This document shows, piece by piece, positions 12,414 to 27,400 of a DNA stretch of 64,000 nt. Within the stretch, counting starts at the first letter, position 1. Each line of letters starts with the position of its first letter. The notes under the pieces were generated by a model. The model made no database searches, was not told the origin of the DNA, and saw only the letters and a list, made by a program, of their open reading frames with translations. The stretch lies in contig CM068838.1 in NCBI GenBank assembly GCA_028554795.2, forward strand, positions 125,495,928-125,559,927, given 5' to 3'. The stretch is from Sinohyriopsis cumingii. Taxonomy: Eukaryota; Mollusca; Bivalvia; Unionida; Unionidae. A program made the translations under genes and the position numbers.

Positions 12414-12455
12414 ATAGCTTCTCGAGCATTCCGACCGTCTCCAGAATCAACAGAA

Positions 12456-12645
12456 ATGGCGGAAAAAACAGCGCTGATTGTCTTCTTTGGAATTTTAATT
12501 TCAGTTCAAGCCCAGATAAGGCGATACAACGAACCAATAAAGCAAGAGGGAGTAGACGTATGCAAACTTACACCTGGGATGTATTTCTTGGCATCCAATT
12601 TGACATGTATGCCCTGTCCTAACGGCACGACAGTAAGATCTGATG
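12456..12645 (+). CDS. TMEM67 exon 1
   Basis: 63 codons plus one base. The start was chosen because GAAATGG is a good initiation context (G at -3 and +4) and opens a signal peptide (MAEKTALIVFFGILISVQA). The frame is open upstream, but that part is transposon and SINE sequence. It continues to CKLTPGMYFLASNLTCMPC, the first cysteine module. Donor G|GTGAGT at 12646. The exon sits between two TIR-bounded blocks. Confidence 0.9.
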
Positions 12646-15600
12646 GTGAGTTCAGACATGTTTATCCGATTATCCTCTGACACATCGTATTATTTTGTGT
12701 TGATTATTCATTACAATATTAGACAATACCATTTTTTTAAATTGGAAATAAAGTTTTACATTCTCTTCCAACTGCAATAATAAAATATTTATAAAAGGCA
12801 TGCATATATATAGAATAGCAGAGAACTCGCCCCATGGAGAACTCGCCCTGGGAGAACTCATCCCAGGTGTCAGGAGAAGTCGCCCCGTGGTGGTCGGAGA
12901 AGTCGCCCCACTTCGCCTGGAGAAGTCGCCCCAAGGATAATATATAGTAATTCTGAGATGTCGCCACATGGTTGTTAAGGCTTTATTTATAGTTGTTTTT
13001 CTTCAACTTAATAACTTATTAAATCTATAAAATGTGAAATTTTTTAAAGTTTTCCATTTGATCAACTTCGCTTCTGTGGTTAACGAAAAATAAGTTTTAT
13101 CTGTCCCTTTCGCTCTGCTCTTCAAATCATTAGATCTATTTTATTTGGAAAAATAAGAGGATGTAAGCATGATGTGATGTCTGCAGTTTTATATATAAAA
13201 TGGTTCAAACCTAATAACCTAAGTCATCCTGAGATGACTTTGTGGCATTGACTTGTATAACCCGAAATTGACTGAATTGGCGCTGACTGCGAATAAGCCA
13301 AAGGGTTATGTTATTATCTCTCTAACTGAACAATTTAATCCGATTTTTCATTGAGATTTGCTAACCATTGACAAATGATACTTGAACTCAATAAAAAGTA
13401 TCATTGATGCCTACTCAAGAAATGCGGTCATTACCGAGTTCATCATCATGGCTAATGCGCATAATTCGGACAGTTTCTGAAAAATCACTTGTACTAGTAG
13501 TTTATTTCTTCTTTTTTGTAAATGTTTGTAGTTATATTATTTCTCAATAATAAACAAACTATTTCAAGTTGAACGAGAAGTTTCAAAAATATTTCACTAC
13601 TAAATTACCGATGCAAAATAAACAAGATTACGTTATTTTGTAATATATAATAACAACATGGTCGCGTGTAATAGACCAAAATTCACTAATGAGGCACAAA
13701 TTGATGTTGCTGACACGTTAACTTCTTATATGTTTCTTTCCTTAATGCATACATTTTTGCTATATCAATATACGCCTATCATTCCAAAAAATTCAATGTA
13801 AACAATAAATAAAACTTGGATATGCAGTGTTTCCCTTTATGCACATTGTGCATCAGGGACGCACACTGGAGAAAATTGATGCACACATTTTGTTGCCATG
13901 CGTTTTTTTTACGCAAAGGATTTTCATAATATGATCAGGATTTATATAATACCCAATGTATTAGACGATGGATGGCATCACATATACTTAGAGTATAGGC
14001 ATTGACTGGTTCCCTGCTTTGTTTGCTCCCTGCCTTGCGCTCCTCTATTCGTATAGCAAAGTTGCAGGGAACATATAAAACAATAAACCAGACTAGCATA
14101 GGCAATGTTATGACGGAATAGCTTCCCATAATCTCTCGAGCTTCTCACAATTTCCATCGAGCTCAGCAAGCTGTCATCTAGATATTTAACCTCAAGGCTT
14201 GTTGTACTAGAAAGTGATCTCCAGATTAAAACGTCATGCACTAAAAAGCATTAGCGAAGAAAGTAAAAGAAGCAGAACACAAAAGAGTAACTGTGGATCT
14301 AACTTGAATGAGAAATGGAGAAAGTAATTCCCTTGACTAGAATATGGCACATTCATTATGATTACCAGTGTGACTTCTGATTGCGTGATTGCAAAGACTG
14401 CAAAAATTAAAAATCGTTTCGTGACAGGATTTTAGAATTTTTAAAAATCTGCCCTCGTTCGCCATAAGATATTCGGAGAACACATTATAACCTAAGACAT
14501 TATTTCACAACAAAGAAATCAGTAAACCTGCAGAGACAAATGCGTTATTTAGATTACAAAGTCAGCGGGTCATTGTTGGTTTTTAACTTTTGCTGCAATA
14601 AAAGAAAGATCTTAAAGTTCAAGTGTAACTTATTAGAAAGAAGATGAATCATTATCCTCCTTGATATTTGGATAAATGTGTTATAGGACGAAGTACAATG
14701 AAACCTTTGATAGTACACATTTTATGAAAGGCAGTAAATTAACTCCCATTTGGTTAAAAAGATTTATTTGGCTTTTTGTATTGGCTTATATGTAATGTGT
14801 TGGGTTATAATATTGCTTGAGGAGACTGTTAAAAGTATGACTTTAAAAGAAAAATGAACTAATAAAATTATTCTTTGAATGGACAATGCATTTGTTTGTT
14901 AATTGTGCATGTTGGTGTATTTGTATTTTTAGAGGAAGAGAGAGAGAGAGAGAGTATGTTGTGCAAGTTGCAATATCCTATTTCAGGCTGAAGAAGTATG
15001 AGTCGTATGAAAATTTGTCAGTACATTTTTGACCACCACATTTTTTGTTTGACCCCCAGTTTTGACACCAAGGGGTTTTTGTACCCTCAATTTTACACCC
15101 CTGGGGGATACATTGGATATGAAAATATTGCAACCTGAATGGTGTATATCAATACCTACGTTACTGTCGCCAGTGTACTTACGAGATATTACTAAATTAA
15201 GAGGCCAAGATTAAATTCCATTGAAAATATTTAAATCAACTGTTACAACGAACGGTCTGCTCTTTGATGGACGGAGATAAAACCTATGAGTGGAAAATGG
15301 AGAACTATGTGTGTGTGGAGTGGAAAATTTTGTGCAAATAATTTCGCATTTAATTTGTGCTTCTTCAGGCACATAATGTTTTAAAAGAAACGGATAACGT
15401 CTTTTATTTTAAAACAACAATTACGTCATTACATAACAGCAAAATAATAAAATAAAAGAGACAAACAGTCATACATATAATTATATTGTTATAAAGGATA
15501 TACAATTTATAAATTAAAAAAGAAAATTATACAATTTTATATAGTGCGCTGGTATTAAGGCCATTAGGATACAAAGTATCTAACTTATGAATCCAAAAGT

Positions 15601-17946
15601 TTCTTTTTTGAGTCTATTCATGTCACCATGCACAATATCTATTGGCATGAAAGACAATTTGCTTAGAGAGTGATTATTGGCGTTAAAATATTAGATGAAA
15701 GCTGCGGATCTCTATAATTTTATATATGAAAGCGATGATTATTCATATTAGTAGTTTCTCTTATGTTTGCACATCGATAGGACCGGTTATGTTGCATTTA
15801 GATGACGAAAATGTTTTTGTTTTTTCTTTTCTCTCTGTTTACTACTAATAAAAAACATCTTGCAAATTTTTGGCTCTTTTTTAAGCGATAATTGATTTAT
15901 TTTTGTAATGTGCTTTTACGCAGGTTTTATTTGATAAATTTAGGAGACTATAAAATTGATTAATTATATGACATAGATTAGATAATGAAGGATTCGATTG
16001 TGTTGTGAAAGGAATTACATCTCTCTCTATTTTACATTCTGCTGTGTTTAAAGCCTCATGTTGAGTAATATTACGGGCTTTGTTCAATGCAGAATCAATT
16101 ATATGTGTAGGATAATTTATATTTTATAAATATGTTTGTAATTTATTCAGTGAATTTTGTAATTGACAATCATCTGAAATAATGCATCAGTATCTTTTCG
16201 ACTGGCTATATGGTATACTGTTTTTACATGGCATGGGATGACATGAAGAATATTCCACATATTTGTGGATATTAGTTTCCTTGATATGAATATTTGTAGA
16301 GATAGTGTTATCAATATTTTATAACATATTTACATCTAAGAAAGTAAATTTAATTGTCGGGATGAAAATGATTTAGGTGATCAATACATTTTTTCAGTTC
16401 TTAGGTTGACTGCTATCAGAAATAAATGTGATTGAAAAATCTGAACCAAAGAGATGGATTAAATTTTTCGTTTTGAAATTTATCCATGAAAGGGAAGAGT
16501 ACGAAGGAGCCATATTAATACCCATTGCTGTACCCATTATTTGTATGTAATTCGTATTATTAAATTGAAAATAATTATTTTCCAAGATAAGTTTTATTAT
16601 TATATGAATATCTTTACGAGATAGTGTGCTATTATTAGGATTGTTATCAAGAAAATATTTACACACTTCAATACCAACTGCATGCGGAAAGTTGGTATAT
16701 AGTGATGTTACATCTAATAATACTAGGATTGAAATTAACAGATAGCTGTGGAATAGACTTCAACTTTTTAATGAAAGTTGTTGTATCTTTAATGTATGAT
16801 TTCAGTATGAGTTTTGGGTAATATGTAGAATTGAGGTGTACGCATGTTAACTCGTTCGGCCCCAGAGGTTTTTGTCGTTTTTGCATGAAATGTACGTAGA
16901 AAAGACATTTGGGGGGGCTATTTCTGAATACATCATAATACATCGGTTTTCAACAGATTTTCCATGAGAATAATGCCTAGTTGTATTAGAAACATCATTT
17001 TCCATTGGTTATTTTGCTTGCGCATGAGCAGAAGGGTAAAAGTTGGAATTTTTTTTTTGCTTAATGGACCCATCATTTCCATATGGAGACCGCAATTTAT
17101 TCCAGATGCCCACCTTATCCTAGTTTTTGCAAAGGTTCACCTGTCTGTGTGCAGTTAAGACCGGGTGCCTTAGATCTGAGGCCAAAAGGTCTAAAATCCG
17201 GACCCAAATCGCATTCCGATCTCGAGTGAATGTTGGGTGGAAAACAAACGGGTCAGAAAAATGCATTTTTTCTCTCTGTATTTTGTAGTGCAACTAGAAC
17301 TTCATGATTATTTGATATCATTTTAGAGTTATATCTGTGTGCTTTTTTTGAATACCACCCATGTTGGTGTATCTTAAATGACCTTGGTGCTGCAGAGCTT
17401 GGAAGTAGGATACAGCCTCATCATGCCTACAGACGGGATCGGGGCTGAATCAGTTAAGAGGGAAAGTATCAGATTCCTCACATAAAGATTATTTTTTAAT
17501 AGTTTTTTTAGTCATTTCATAAATGCATATTGAAATTTTTAAAAAAATTTTTATTGACTGATCTTCAACAGTATGTTTGTAGTAGTTTTCATCATTTAAT
17601 TGACGTTCAACTTCTTCAACATAATCTTCTTGATTCATAATAATAATAATGTTTGACTTATCATCCTTTTTAATCACTATACTATCGTCATTCATTAGAT
17701 TATATAGAGACTTAGTTTTGTCTTAGAAATATTACTGTGATATTGCTTTTTATGATTACCAGTTAATATATCTTTTGTGATCGTGTATAAATAAAAATCT
17801 AAATATGAATCATGTAAAAGATGTTTTAATTCTGTTATAAAAAGGTTATCTGGGTTTTGGGGCAACTTCTCCAGATGAAGTGGGGAGACTTCTCCAACCA
17901 CTCTGGGGCAAATTCTTCAGATATTTTGGTGCGAGTTCTCTGCATA

Positions 17947-17999
<53 letters not shown>

Positions 18000-20900
18000 G
18001 CCATGTTGGCCTATTCTGCACGTCGGGTAATCCTGCGCAACAGTACGTCATTTCTGTAAACATTTGATCACATGCTATTTTGGGTCAAAAATCCATTTTG
18101 TATCCAGAAAAAGAAGAATCATACATTAATTAAGAAAAGTGATATTTGTAAAGTGTACAAAAATATCCCACATTTAGACTCAAAATGCACATAAAAATGT
18201 GATTTCTAAATGGCAACGTGCCGACCCACTCCATGACCTTCTTGAACCTGTAACCCAGATAATTCGATTTACTATGCATCATTTAGAATCATGCAAATAA
18301 ATACGTTATATAAAAGATGGAAATGTGTACCTTAAAACAAAACTGTATTTTAATCCAAGTTTCCAATTTTGCAAGAAGTTGTCCCACACTTAAAAAATCG
18401 TCTGCTACCTAACGTGTCTACTTGCCTCTAGAACATAAATTCTCAACAAATTCCCCGGTGTATAGTCTATTTCTAAATTCTGTAGTAATTTTTCCCCCAT
18501 CAACAAGATGTTGTAAACACATTACATCCTATTCATTGTTGTTTCTCTTCCACTTAATAGCTTATTTTTCATAAAATGTTGAACTGTACTAACTTTTTTT
18601 ATAAGATCGGTTTAGTTTGCTTAATTTCTCTTGCCAATTATTGGCATTTTTACATTGAATTTTGTAAAACTAGCTATAAACCTGACCTAATTACTCGACT
18701 GAACTCATGACAGAAATAGTCCAAAGTAATATATTTCATTTCTGTAGCAAGATGGATAAACATTACATCTTTTCAAAGCTATGCGCAGAATAGGCAGACA
18801 TATGACGAGTCATAAATTAATATTATTTTGAATAGAATATTCTGGTGACAATTGCATCTTTTCAAATGGTAAGCATTGCTGTATTTTATTTTTGTCAATC
18901 GCTCAAATTCGGTATGCATTTTGCTTCAGTATTAGAAACAAAAACCTTAGGTGCGCAGAAATGCCAGACAGCAGTCCACACACTAACTTCTTATACTGAG
19001 TGCCAAGCAAGACAGCTGCTAGTACCATTTTTGTGAGTGTTTGGTATAACTCGCCTGGGGTCTGAACCTGTGACCTCCTGTATCCAAGGCAGATGCTCTA
19101 ACCACTTTGGCCACCCGAGCAGTTATGTCTAAACAAAAGCATCATATTAGTAAAATTTGTACCCTATCTAGATCTGACTACAAAAAAGTACAATATTACT
19201 AAGCTTGACTGAGAAATGACTTAGTTTTTAAAATATTTGAGATTTTCAAACCAGCTGTAATATCTTATCCATTTCCACTCTGTATTTTGGAATTTCATTA
19301 TGTTAATCATTTGCCATTTTAATCCTGGTGATTTTGATGGTTTTTTTTTTATTGTGATGATTGCCGAGGTGATGCACATAATCAAAAACTTTGTGTTTTT
19401 GTTTGCCATAGACACTGAATGAAAACTGGTAACCAAAATAGATAATTTCATGACATTTATTAGTCATTTAGGAAACTTAGTAACCAATGATTATTTGAAC
19501 TACTACTAATGGGAACATAGATAATAATATTGATTTCACAAGTTGCTTCTTGTTTTAGTACAAGACAAGTGAACCATTTTTTAAATTAATAATGCACTAA
19601 ATTTTTTTTGGTCTGTTTCAGTTTTAGGATGTATGTGTTCAGCAAGTTCCAGAATTGTCAAAGATTTCGGTGCTGGAAATGTAGAATGTGCTCCCTGCCC
19701 TGATGGAATGGTGTGTATCTTTGTTTATCCAGAAAAGATGAAAACTATATGCATAGTGTACAGTCTGTTCATGCATGTGCTCATTTTAATGTTGACAGTT
19801 CTTTTGTATATTTCATACACTGACTTTAAACTTCTAGCACTGACTGGGGGGAGGGAGAGAGAGAGTGTGTGTGTGTCATTGGTCTTATTCCTAACTTAGA
19901 TAACTCAGACCTTATTCGTTTTCAGGCTTTTATATATGTTGGGATGAACTTTCTCACCAGTCCAGAGAGGGTTCATGTTCCTCGGGACAGGAATGAGATC
20001 AGAGCCTTCATGACAGGTCTTCTGGTGAAGACTTTGTCGTCAAATTGCCTCTGTTTCCTGGGAACACTGAACTCAGCTGCAGTCTTGTATCCTTTCCAGT
20101 TCCTGATTCTTGCAAACTGGAGACTGTATAGGGACCCTCTGTCAGCTCAGATACCCTTAGGATCTTAATTTTCACGACCACCGGTGTTGGTGGATAAATT
20201 TGGGACATGTTTCTGATCACAGATCCAATTCAGACCCCAGAATCCCTTGTCTTGATGTGCTCTATCACATTTGGAATCAGGTACTCACCTGAAGTCAGAG
20301 GGTGTAGTTCTTAAGGGATTTTGGTCCCAAGAAAAAGCAATGTTTCAACCCAAAAATACTTGGAGATCCTGGTAGTGTTCCTAGCCTTACAGAGGTATGT
20401 CAACCTCATGTGTCATCATGATATTGTTGTCTCAGACAACACAGTATACCTCAGGCCTCAGGGAGTATGCATCCTCCTTTTCTTTGCATTGAAATCTTTA
20501 ACCTATTCTGACAGGCAGCCTTGGAGGAGATTATTGTCCAAGTCTGCCATATTCTGGGTAAGAGGAATACCCTGGAAGACTGTCTGCCCAGAGTTGGTTT
20601 GTGTGTGGCCTAGAATAAAATAAATATTTCTATTGTAAGAATGGATTGCTTTGTATCTTGACTGCATTGAATGATGTAGTTGTCTTGTGTGAACAAATTA
20701 AGAGTTCAACTTTATGGCTAAATGAAATAAAATGGAAGAAAAGAGAAAGAAAAAAAAACATGGTTAATCTAGAATCTACAGTATGGTATCATACCATCAT
20801 GCTTACTTGATTTGTGGACATTGTTTATTCAAACGACTGTTAGTTAGATGGTGGAAACATGTGTTGATCTCAGGATATAGAAAAATCCCTGCATTTTTCT

Positions 20901-23900
20901 ATATTAGATGCATTTCCAGTCTTATGTAATGGACTGTCACATGACCTAAGAAACTAAAACCAAACCAGAATAAAAAACAAATACTGGATCTCTTTAGTCA
21001 CTGTTGCCTTGGAATCGTTATTTGTTTTGAAGGATCTGCATTAGATAGAAATATGTACTCTTTTGCTAATTTTGTCAGCAATACAGACAAGCTTCTTAAA
21101 AGTTTTCCCTTGAAGAGTTTGGGTCTCAGTGCCTGATCCACTTGGAGTTGTCAAATAACTATTTCCCCAGGATTCCGTAATGACGTATCAGCTTACAGAT
21201 TACCATACTAATGTCACATTCAAATGTGATTGCCATTCCAGGAATTGTACAGCTATGCTTCAGAGTGTAGTGATGTGGCCTGAAAAGGATTTGTCTTTGC
21301 AGAAGCCTGCCTGTTATTACAGTTTTGCTTCAAGAGAATTCTTCAGTCTTCCAAGACGATTTTGGTGAAAATTTTGCAGGGCACTGAGAGCAAAATAATT
21401 TCCTGCCTTTTTTTATATACACAGAACCTTATTTCCTTTCTTTGGTAGTTGGACAGTACAGTATATCCTCTGTTCTATTTTGTCGGGACATGCTCACTCT
21501 TCTAGATTTTAAGGAGTAGGAACCTCTGATAGGATGCTATCTGGTCCTGCTGCCTTGGTATTTTTATGTTTTCAGGGCATTTGAGATATTTATCTTGGGT
21601 GTTTTCTTTTTTGTTGTGTTGACTTTGAGCATCTCCACTATTGTGGATTTGTCATTTCTGTTGGTGGCACCCTGTTGAAATATTCCATCCATTGTTGTCA
21701 CTGTTTCTGTTCACCGAGTTTGTTTTTGACTAGGTGTGATGGCTTCCTTGTGAAATCATATAGCCTTGTGATGTATGATGTATATCTTCCCTGCTGCTGT
21801 CTCAGGCTCTTTCTTGGTGCATTTCTTGACTTTGTTTGATAACCTGCCCATACAGAACTCTGTATTCCTGTGGTTCTTGCGCACTGATTTAATCTGCTGC
21901 TTTATTGTTCTACAATCATTAGTGAGTGACCTTGTCTCTTATGCCAGTCAGTCATTCTTTGAGTGTTTTTTCTCTCTTGTCAAGGAATGTGCTGGAAGAA
22001 TTCTGCCACAACTCTCTTAGTTTGTTCCAGTGATCATCAATGGGTTCCTTTGTCAGGTTCTCAAGTGCCGTGTATCTTGCTAATTTGGCAGCTGAATTCC
22101 ATGTTGATGTCTTTGCGACTTCAGATTTTGCCTATTGAATTTTATCGATCTCTATAGGTCATGAGTCTCATTCTGAATGAACACACTAATTGGATGCTGT
22201 ATCTGTTCCTCTTTTAATGCATCCATGTAACAGGCTTCTCCTCCACTTGTGTCCAATGGTCAGGTGATCAACCTGATTTTCTGTTTTTCAGTCTGGTGAC
22301 ACCCCTTGTTCTTTGTGGATTGGTTTGTTCAGAAAAACAATGCCTCCAGCTGAATGCACAGAAATCATTGATTTTGATCGTTGTTTTTATTCATTATATC
22401 TAGCTCATGCTTTCCCATAGTCAATTTGTTTCCCTGAGTTGTCAGGGCCCACTTTGGCATTGAAGTCACCCATTATGATCTAGAGGTCTCTTTTAGGCAT
22501 CTAGTTAACAGTACTCTGCAACCTTCCATAGAAATGTTTCTCCATTCTTGTACAGCATTCATAGTGGAGTAGCATTGAATTTTTCTACCATTTGAGTTGA
22601 ATATTGTTGTAATGATTCTTGGAGATACAAATTTCTTCTCAGTCAAGGCCTTGGCTGCATCAGTCGATGACATATAGATGGCTTTTTCTGTGTGTTCATG
22701 GATAACATTTTCTTGAGTAATTAGTGTTGTTTGGCCAGTTCTTTTCCATCAGGTTTCACCGAGGCCAAGCACTTTCATGTTGTACCTTCTCATTGCATTA
22801 GCAACTTTTAATATCTTCTTACTGTTGGATAGGGTTCTGGTGTTTCAGGTCCCTATCCTAGTGTTTACCTTTATTGTTAGAAGGTCGGCCAGCTTACTGA
22901 ACATTTCTTGTGCATTTAGAAGAATTATGTGGCTTTTTCTGTCATTTTATTATCTCTGCTTGTATTCTTAGACTTACTTCCTTTCCACCACCAACAAACT
23001 CTGAATGTCCGACATGCCTACTATCTGCTCATGATATCATTAGATGGAAGGCATACTAAAATCACTTGTTGCAACCAGTAGAAATGAAACTTTGCAAACC
23101 AGTCTGTATTGTCTAATATCTTTGGTCAGTTTCTAAACTACACAAAATATCACGTTGTTGATAACCAGTTGTTGTATATGAAATACTTCTACTGTAAACA
23201 TAGGGAAAGATGCAGTTATCCTGGTATGTATGAAGTTTGAAAATCTAGGTCTCGTCGAATGATAAAATTTTAAAATTTTTGATTTGTATGCATCTGATTG
23301 ATAGAGACTAATTACAGATGGATACACTTGAAACAAAATAGCCTGAACATTTTTTTGGTCTATTCAGACTTGCAAGTATGTTGTAAAGTCACTTGCTGTT
23401 ACTCACCTGCCACTGGTAAATAAAAACAAGTGGATGAGTGAAATTTTTTAGCCCTCTTGTCCTTGTTCCATTAAGAATGAACTACATATGCTTGATTTTT
23501 ATTAAGCTAGAACACATAGTGTTTTGTCACTCTATTGTCTTAACTTTGCTGTGTTGGCGTCTTTTTTCCTCAAGAGTTTTTCAATGTCTCTTTTCAGGTT
23601 GCCTCATCCACTGGCTACAATTGTGTCCGTTGTCCAAATAATACCTACAATGCTGCTACTAAATCATGTTCACCCGGCACTTGCAGTGGCAATCAGGGTA
23701 AGAACAAAATTTAATTTTATTCTACATTCTATGAGTTGAACAACATTGAGTGTCTTTTTATGTGAATTTGTGGCAGTGTTGTCCTTAGCTTGTTTTAGGA
23801 AGACACTTAGCTGGACTATTATAACTCAATTCTGTCTGGTTCATCTCAATATCTACTCCAGAAATTTCAGAAAGTTCAAAACACAGCTGCTCAGATCATA

Positions 23901-24435
23901 CATAGAGTACCACGATCAGAGCACACCTCCCCACTGCTCTGTACCCAACACTGGCTATCCATTCGATCCAGAATCAAACACGAAATTTGTTCTCTGTGCT
24001 ACATTTCACTGACGGACTCCAGTCCAACATACCTATCTGACCTCACCCATGTGTACACACCAGCAAGATACTTACGCTCCTCTTCTGACAATCGTATACT
24101 CATTATTCCCACTATGAAAACAAAGTCATATGGACAGCATTCTTTTGCATACCAGGGCCCAGCAACATGGAATGAATTGCCCACTGAACTTAGACACAAA
24201 GAGACAGTGATCCTATTCAAGAGATCTCTTAAAACTCACTTATTTCGACTGCAAGAACAAATTTAAAGACCTAATAATGTTTCCTACCTTAAATATTTTC
24301 AGCATGTTTTTTGTTTTCTAATTTCTTGGTGTTTATTTTTGTAATCATATTATTATATATGTTTTTTATCTTATAGGTGTTGTCTAATGTTGTAAAGCGC
24401 TTAGAGCTTCTAAAGATTAGGTGCTATGCAAAGTC

Positions 24436-24466
<31 letters not shown>

Positions 24467-27400
24467 ATACTGACATTCAAAAATGTCCTCCTGTACTGGG
24501 ATGTGTCTTGCCCTCCTTGAGGATTGGGGTTGAATACATTGCATATGTTAGTATTCTCAATTTGGATATCAACTTAGCATCATATTCCTCTTTTTTTGTC
24601 ACTTGTAGTGCCAATAATATTTATAATGCAATAATGGAGTGCATAAAAATACACTGTGAGGGTGCGTTTTGTGTGTTTTGGATTTTTTAACATATCTTTA
24701 ACAACTTTTGAGTCATATCACTGCTCTGTATGCATTGTGACAGTTTATAGTGGTGTCTAGTTCTGGGGCATCATGTCCCACCCAGTCCCATTATCTTGAA
24801 ACCAGGCCGACCAGTCCTAACACTAACCTCTTAATGCTGAATGCCTAGCGAGGCAGCTGTATGTATCATTTTGTATAAATCTTTGGTATGACTCAGCTGG
24901 GGTTAAAACCCACAATCTCCTGCATCCACGGCAGATATTAAAACCACTAGACCACTGGAGCCTTTTATACATTTTGTAAGAGAGAATATCCTCTGACCAG
25001 TTCATTCTTAAAATGCTCTTTCAGGAAACCAGCACATTGCCCTGACTAGTTTTCTGGGTAAACACTATCATGAATTGCCCTGACTAGCTGTCTGGGCAAA
25101 CACTATCATGAATTGTCCAGACTAGCTTTATGGCATAATGTTAATGTTTCACTGATCTCCAAACTTGTAATGGTCATCATTGTTATTAAGGAAATGATCC
25201 TGTTCTGCCTGGACTCTTATAAAGGACATGGCCTTAGATGACTGTGGCAAGGGTCAGTTGACTGAGGATGTTACTTTACCAACTATGCTGGCTCTCTTCT
25301 GCCACTGACCAGACTCTGTCATATGGCTTTGGTCATAACAGGTCAGTACCCCAGTTAACCATCTGTTGTGAGACATCAGGCGAAAAATCTTTGTCCAGTT
25401 TGCCAAATGATACATGTAATACTGGCACCCTTTTGAACAAGCCTAACCCACATAGTGACACAAAGCACTCACTGCAAATGATACCCAGCTTAGTGCCCCA
25501 GTACCAAGGAATGCCTCTTCATTTTTTCTCAAGCCTTTGCCACTCAAAGTGAGCCTTTACTTAGTGACAGTTGGAAGTTAATGTTTCTCACCAACACCAT
25601 CAGTCGTACATTGTAAGCCAGCATCGGTAGGTCTTTATTGACTGCATTGAAGGAGGATTGCGATTAAAGCATGCCTTCTCTGATATTATCTCATAAAGCA
25701 GTATGGACTGGTTTTGAAATGTCCCCTAACCCATCTCATCACAGATAATGGCACATTGTCATGAAAGATAAAATGGGACTGTTCTGACAAAACCGGTCAC
25801 TACCATAATTGATCTTTTCAAGCCAAAAAAAGGAAGGTCTTTGTGCACTTTGCACACTCCACACCATAAGGCACCTTCATAGATCAAATCCTATAACCCG
25901 CTACCAACCAAAGGAATTTGACAAAGTTATGGAGGATACAATGGGTCTGTTCCATTACTATTAGACTCTGCCACCAGAATTTCACCACATGAGGTCATTA
26001 ATAAATCTGATCCTGCCTATTATGTTAAATAAAGGGCCACCTTACATTGATCAACATCCTATCTCCCATCCCAGTATCAGTGTACTGGCGCTCTTAAGGC
26101 TCAGTCTATCCATAACGCCACAAGTCACCTAGTTTGCTCCATGGCCGGTTTTCAGGGGGAACAGTCCTGCAGATCCAATAAAAGTTAAAAGCTGGGTTCA
26201 TTAGAATCATTATGGATAAATACATAGAGAAGGGGATCATTCCACCCCAATTTTGTCCATGCCATCAAATATAAATTTATAGATTATTAACGATAAAATA
26301 AAAATTGGTGTAATTTTATTCAATTTTCATTCCAGTCAAGAACTCTATTCTTGTATTCTCCCACCTTGAACATATATGTGCATGTAGTACATACTGTATG
26401 GGTTGTTTTCACAGACGTCACGATTGAGTATACAATTACCTACAATGCAACGAGCGCGCACCTTGCGCTGCCATCGTGAGTCCCTAACAAACTTTTGTCA
26501 GCATTATTCATCATGTATATTCAAGATAATAATTGGATTTAACTGTCGATAAGGACATTCACTTCATCGAAACGATACATAGATTATACTTGAAATTAAG
26601 TGCCCTATAGTACAAAAATAAAAATAAAGCTGGAAGTTCCCTTGCTTATATTAAAAGACAGAATAGTGAAAATGAACCGTAATCGTGCATTTTGCTATCA
26701 AATAGAAATGCAGTTGTTATTTGTTTTCTTTTCTTCTACAAACAGATAATACTGACATTTTAAAAGTGTTTTATGTCATCTTCAAAGAGTATTTCTGGAC
26801 AGTGATTTTCGTGATACAATATCAGTTACAAATTAAAATTTCATAGCATGTGTTTTATTCCAGAACTTTTATGCACAAATACTTTTCGCTTCAACAGGTG
26901 TTTGTGCCAAAGACAGTTGACAAACCAATTTAATTAGTATGGTTAGATATTGTATTTGTGGTGGAGATGATGGATGTAGGATGATATTGAATGAAAGCTA
27001 TAACCATTCAAAGAAGTTTCATCTTCAGTGTGTTCAAATTAAACACGTGCCTAACGGAACATTTTTTCTTTGTGTCAAATGTCAGAACAAAGTATTCCTG
27101 AAATGCTTTTAGAAATATGAAATTATATAGTAACAATTAGCTTTTTAACTTGAACGATAACCAAATGATTGATTTCAGCCCATGAAAATTGAAAATCATT
27201 ACATGTCTCTACTTGTTTGTGTATCGATGTGTGTATGCATTTGTTTATTGATCAATCAATTTGTTTATGAAAGAATAACAAAGGTGGTTGAAATTTAAAT
27301 GTTTTACTCGAAGAAAACAAGTAGAAAAGTCATGCATTCAGTCTCGTGTGGTTGACAGGCACAACAGAATATGATGAAGTATTATATTCTTATGCACAAA

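Larger units (their letters stand above)
12822..17943. mobile_element. Block bounded by inverted short-motif arrays, probable TIR transposon with later insertions
   Basis: The left end (12822-12933) holds about six copies of GAGAACTCGCCCCA or GAGAAGTCGCCCCA. The right end (17862-17943) holds the same motif reverse complemented. Both outer edges read GCAGAGAACTCGC and abut TA-rich runs, suggesting insertion at TA-rich targets. The arrangement mirrors the neighbouring MULE, whose TIR motif has a similar layout (TGGG..CGA), so a MULE-type origin is plausible. No transposase was recognised in the interior (12934-15540), and the right half is a Penelope-like element. It lies wholly in TMEM67 intron 1, starting about 180 bp after exon 1. 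Confidence 0.5.

Noticed and set aside
12267-12455. Upstream in-frame ATG extending TMEM67 by 63 codons
   Set aside because: The extra part is MULE terminal-repeat sequence and would place the signal peptide inside the protein.
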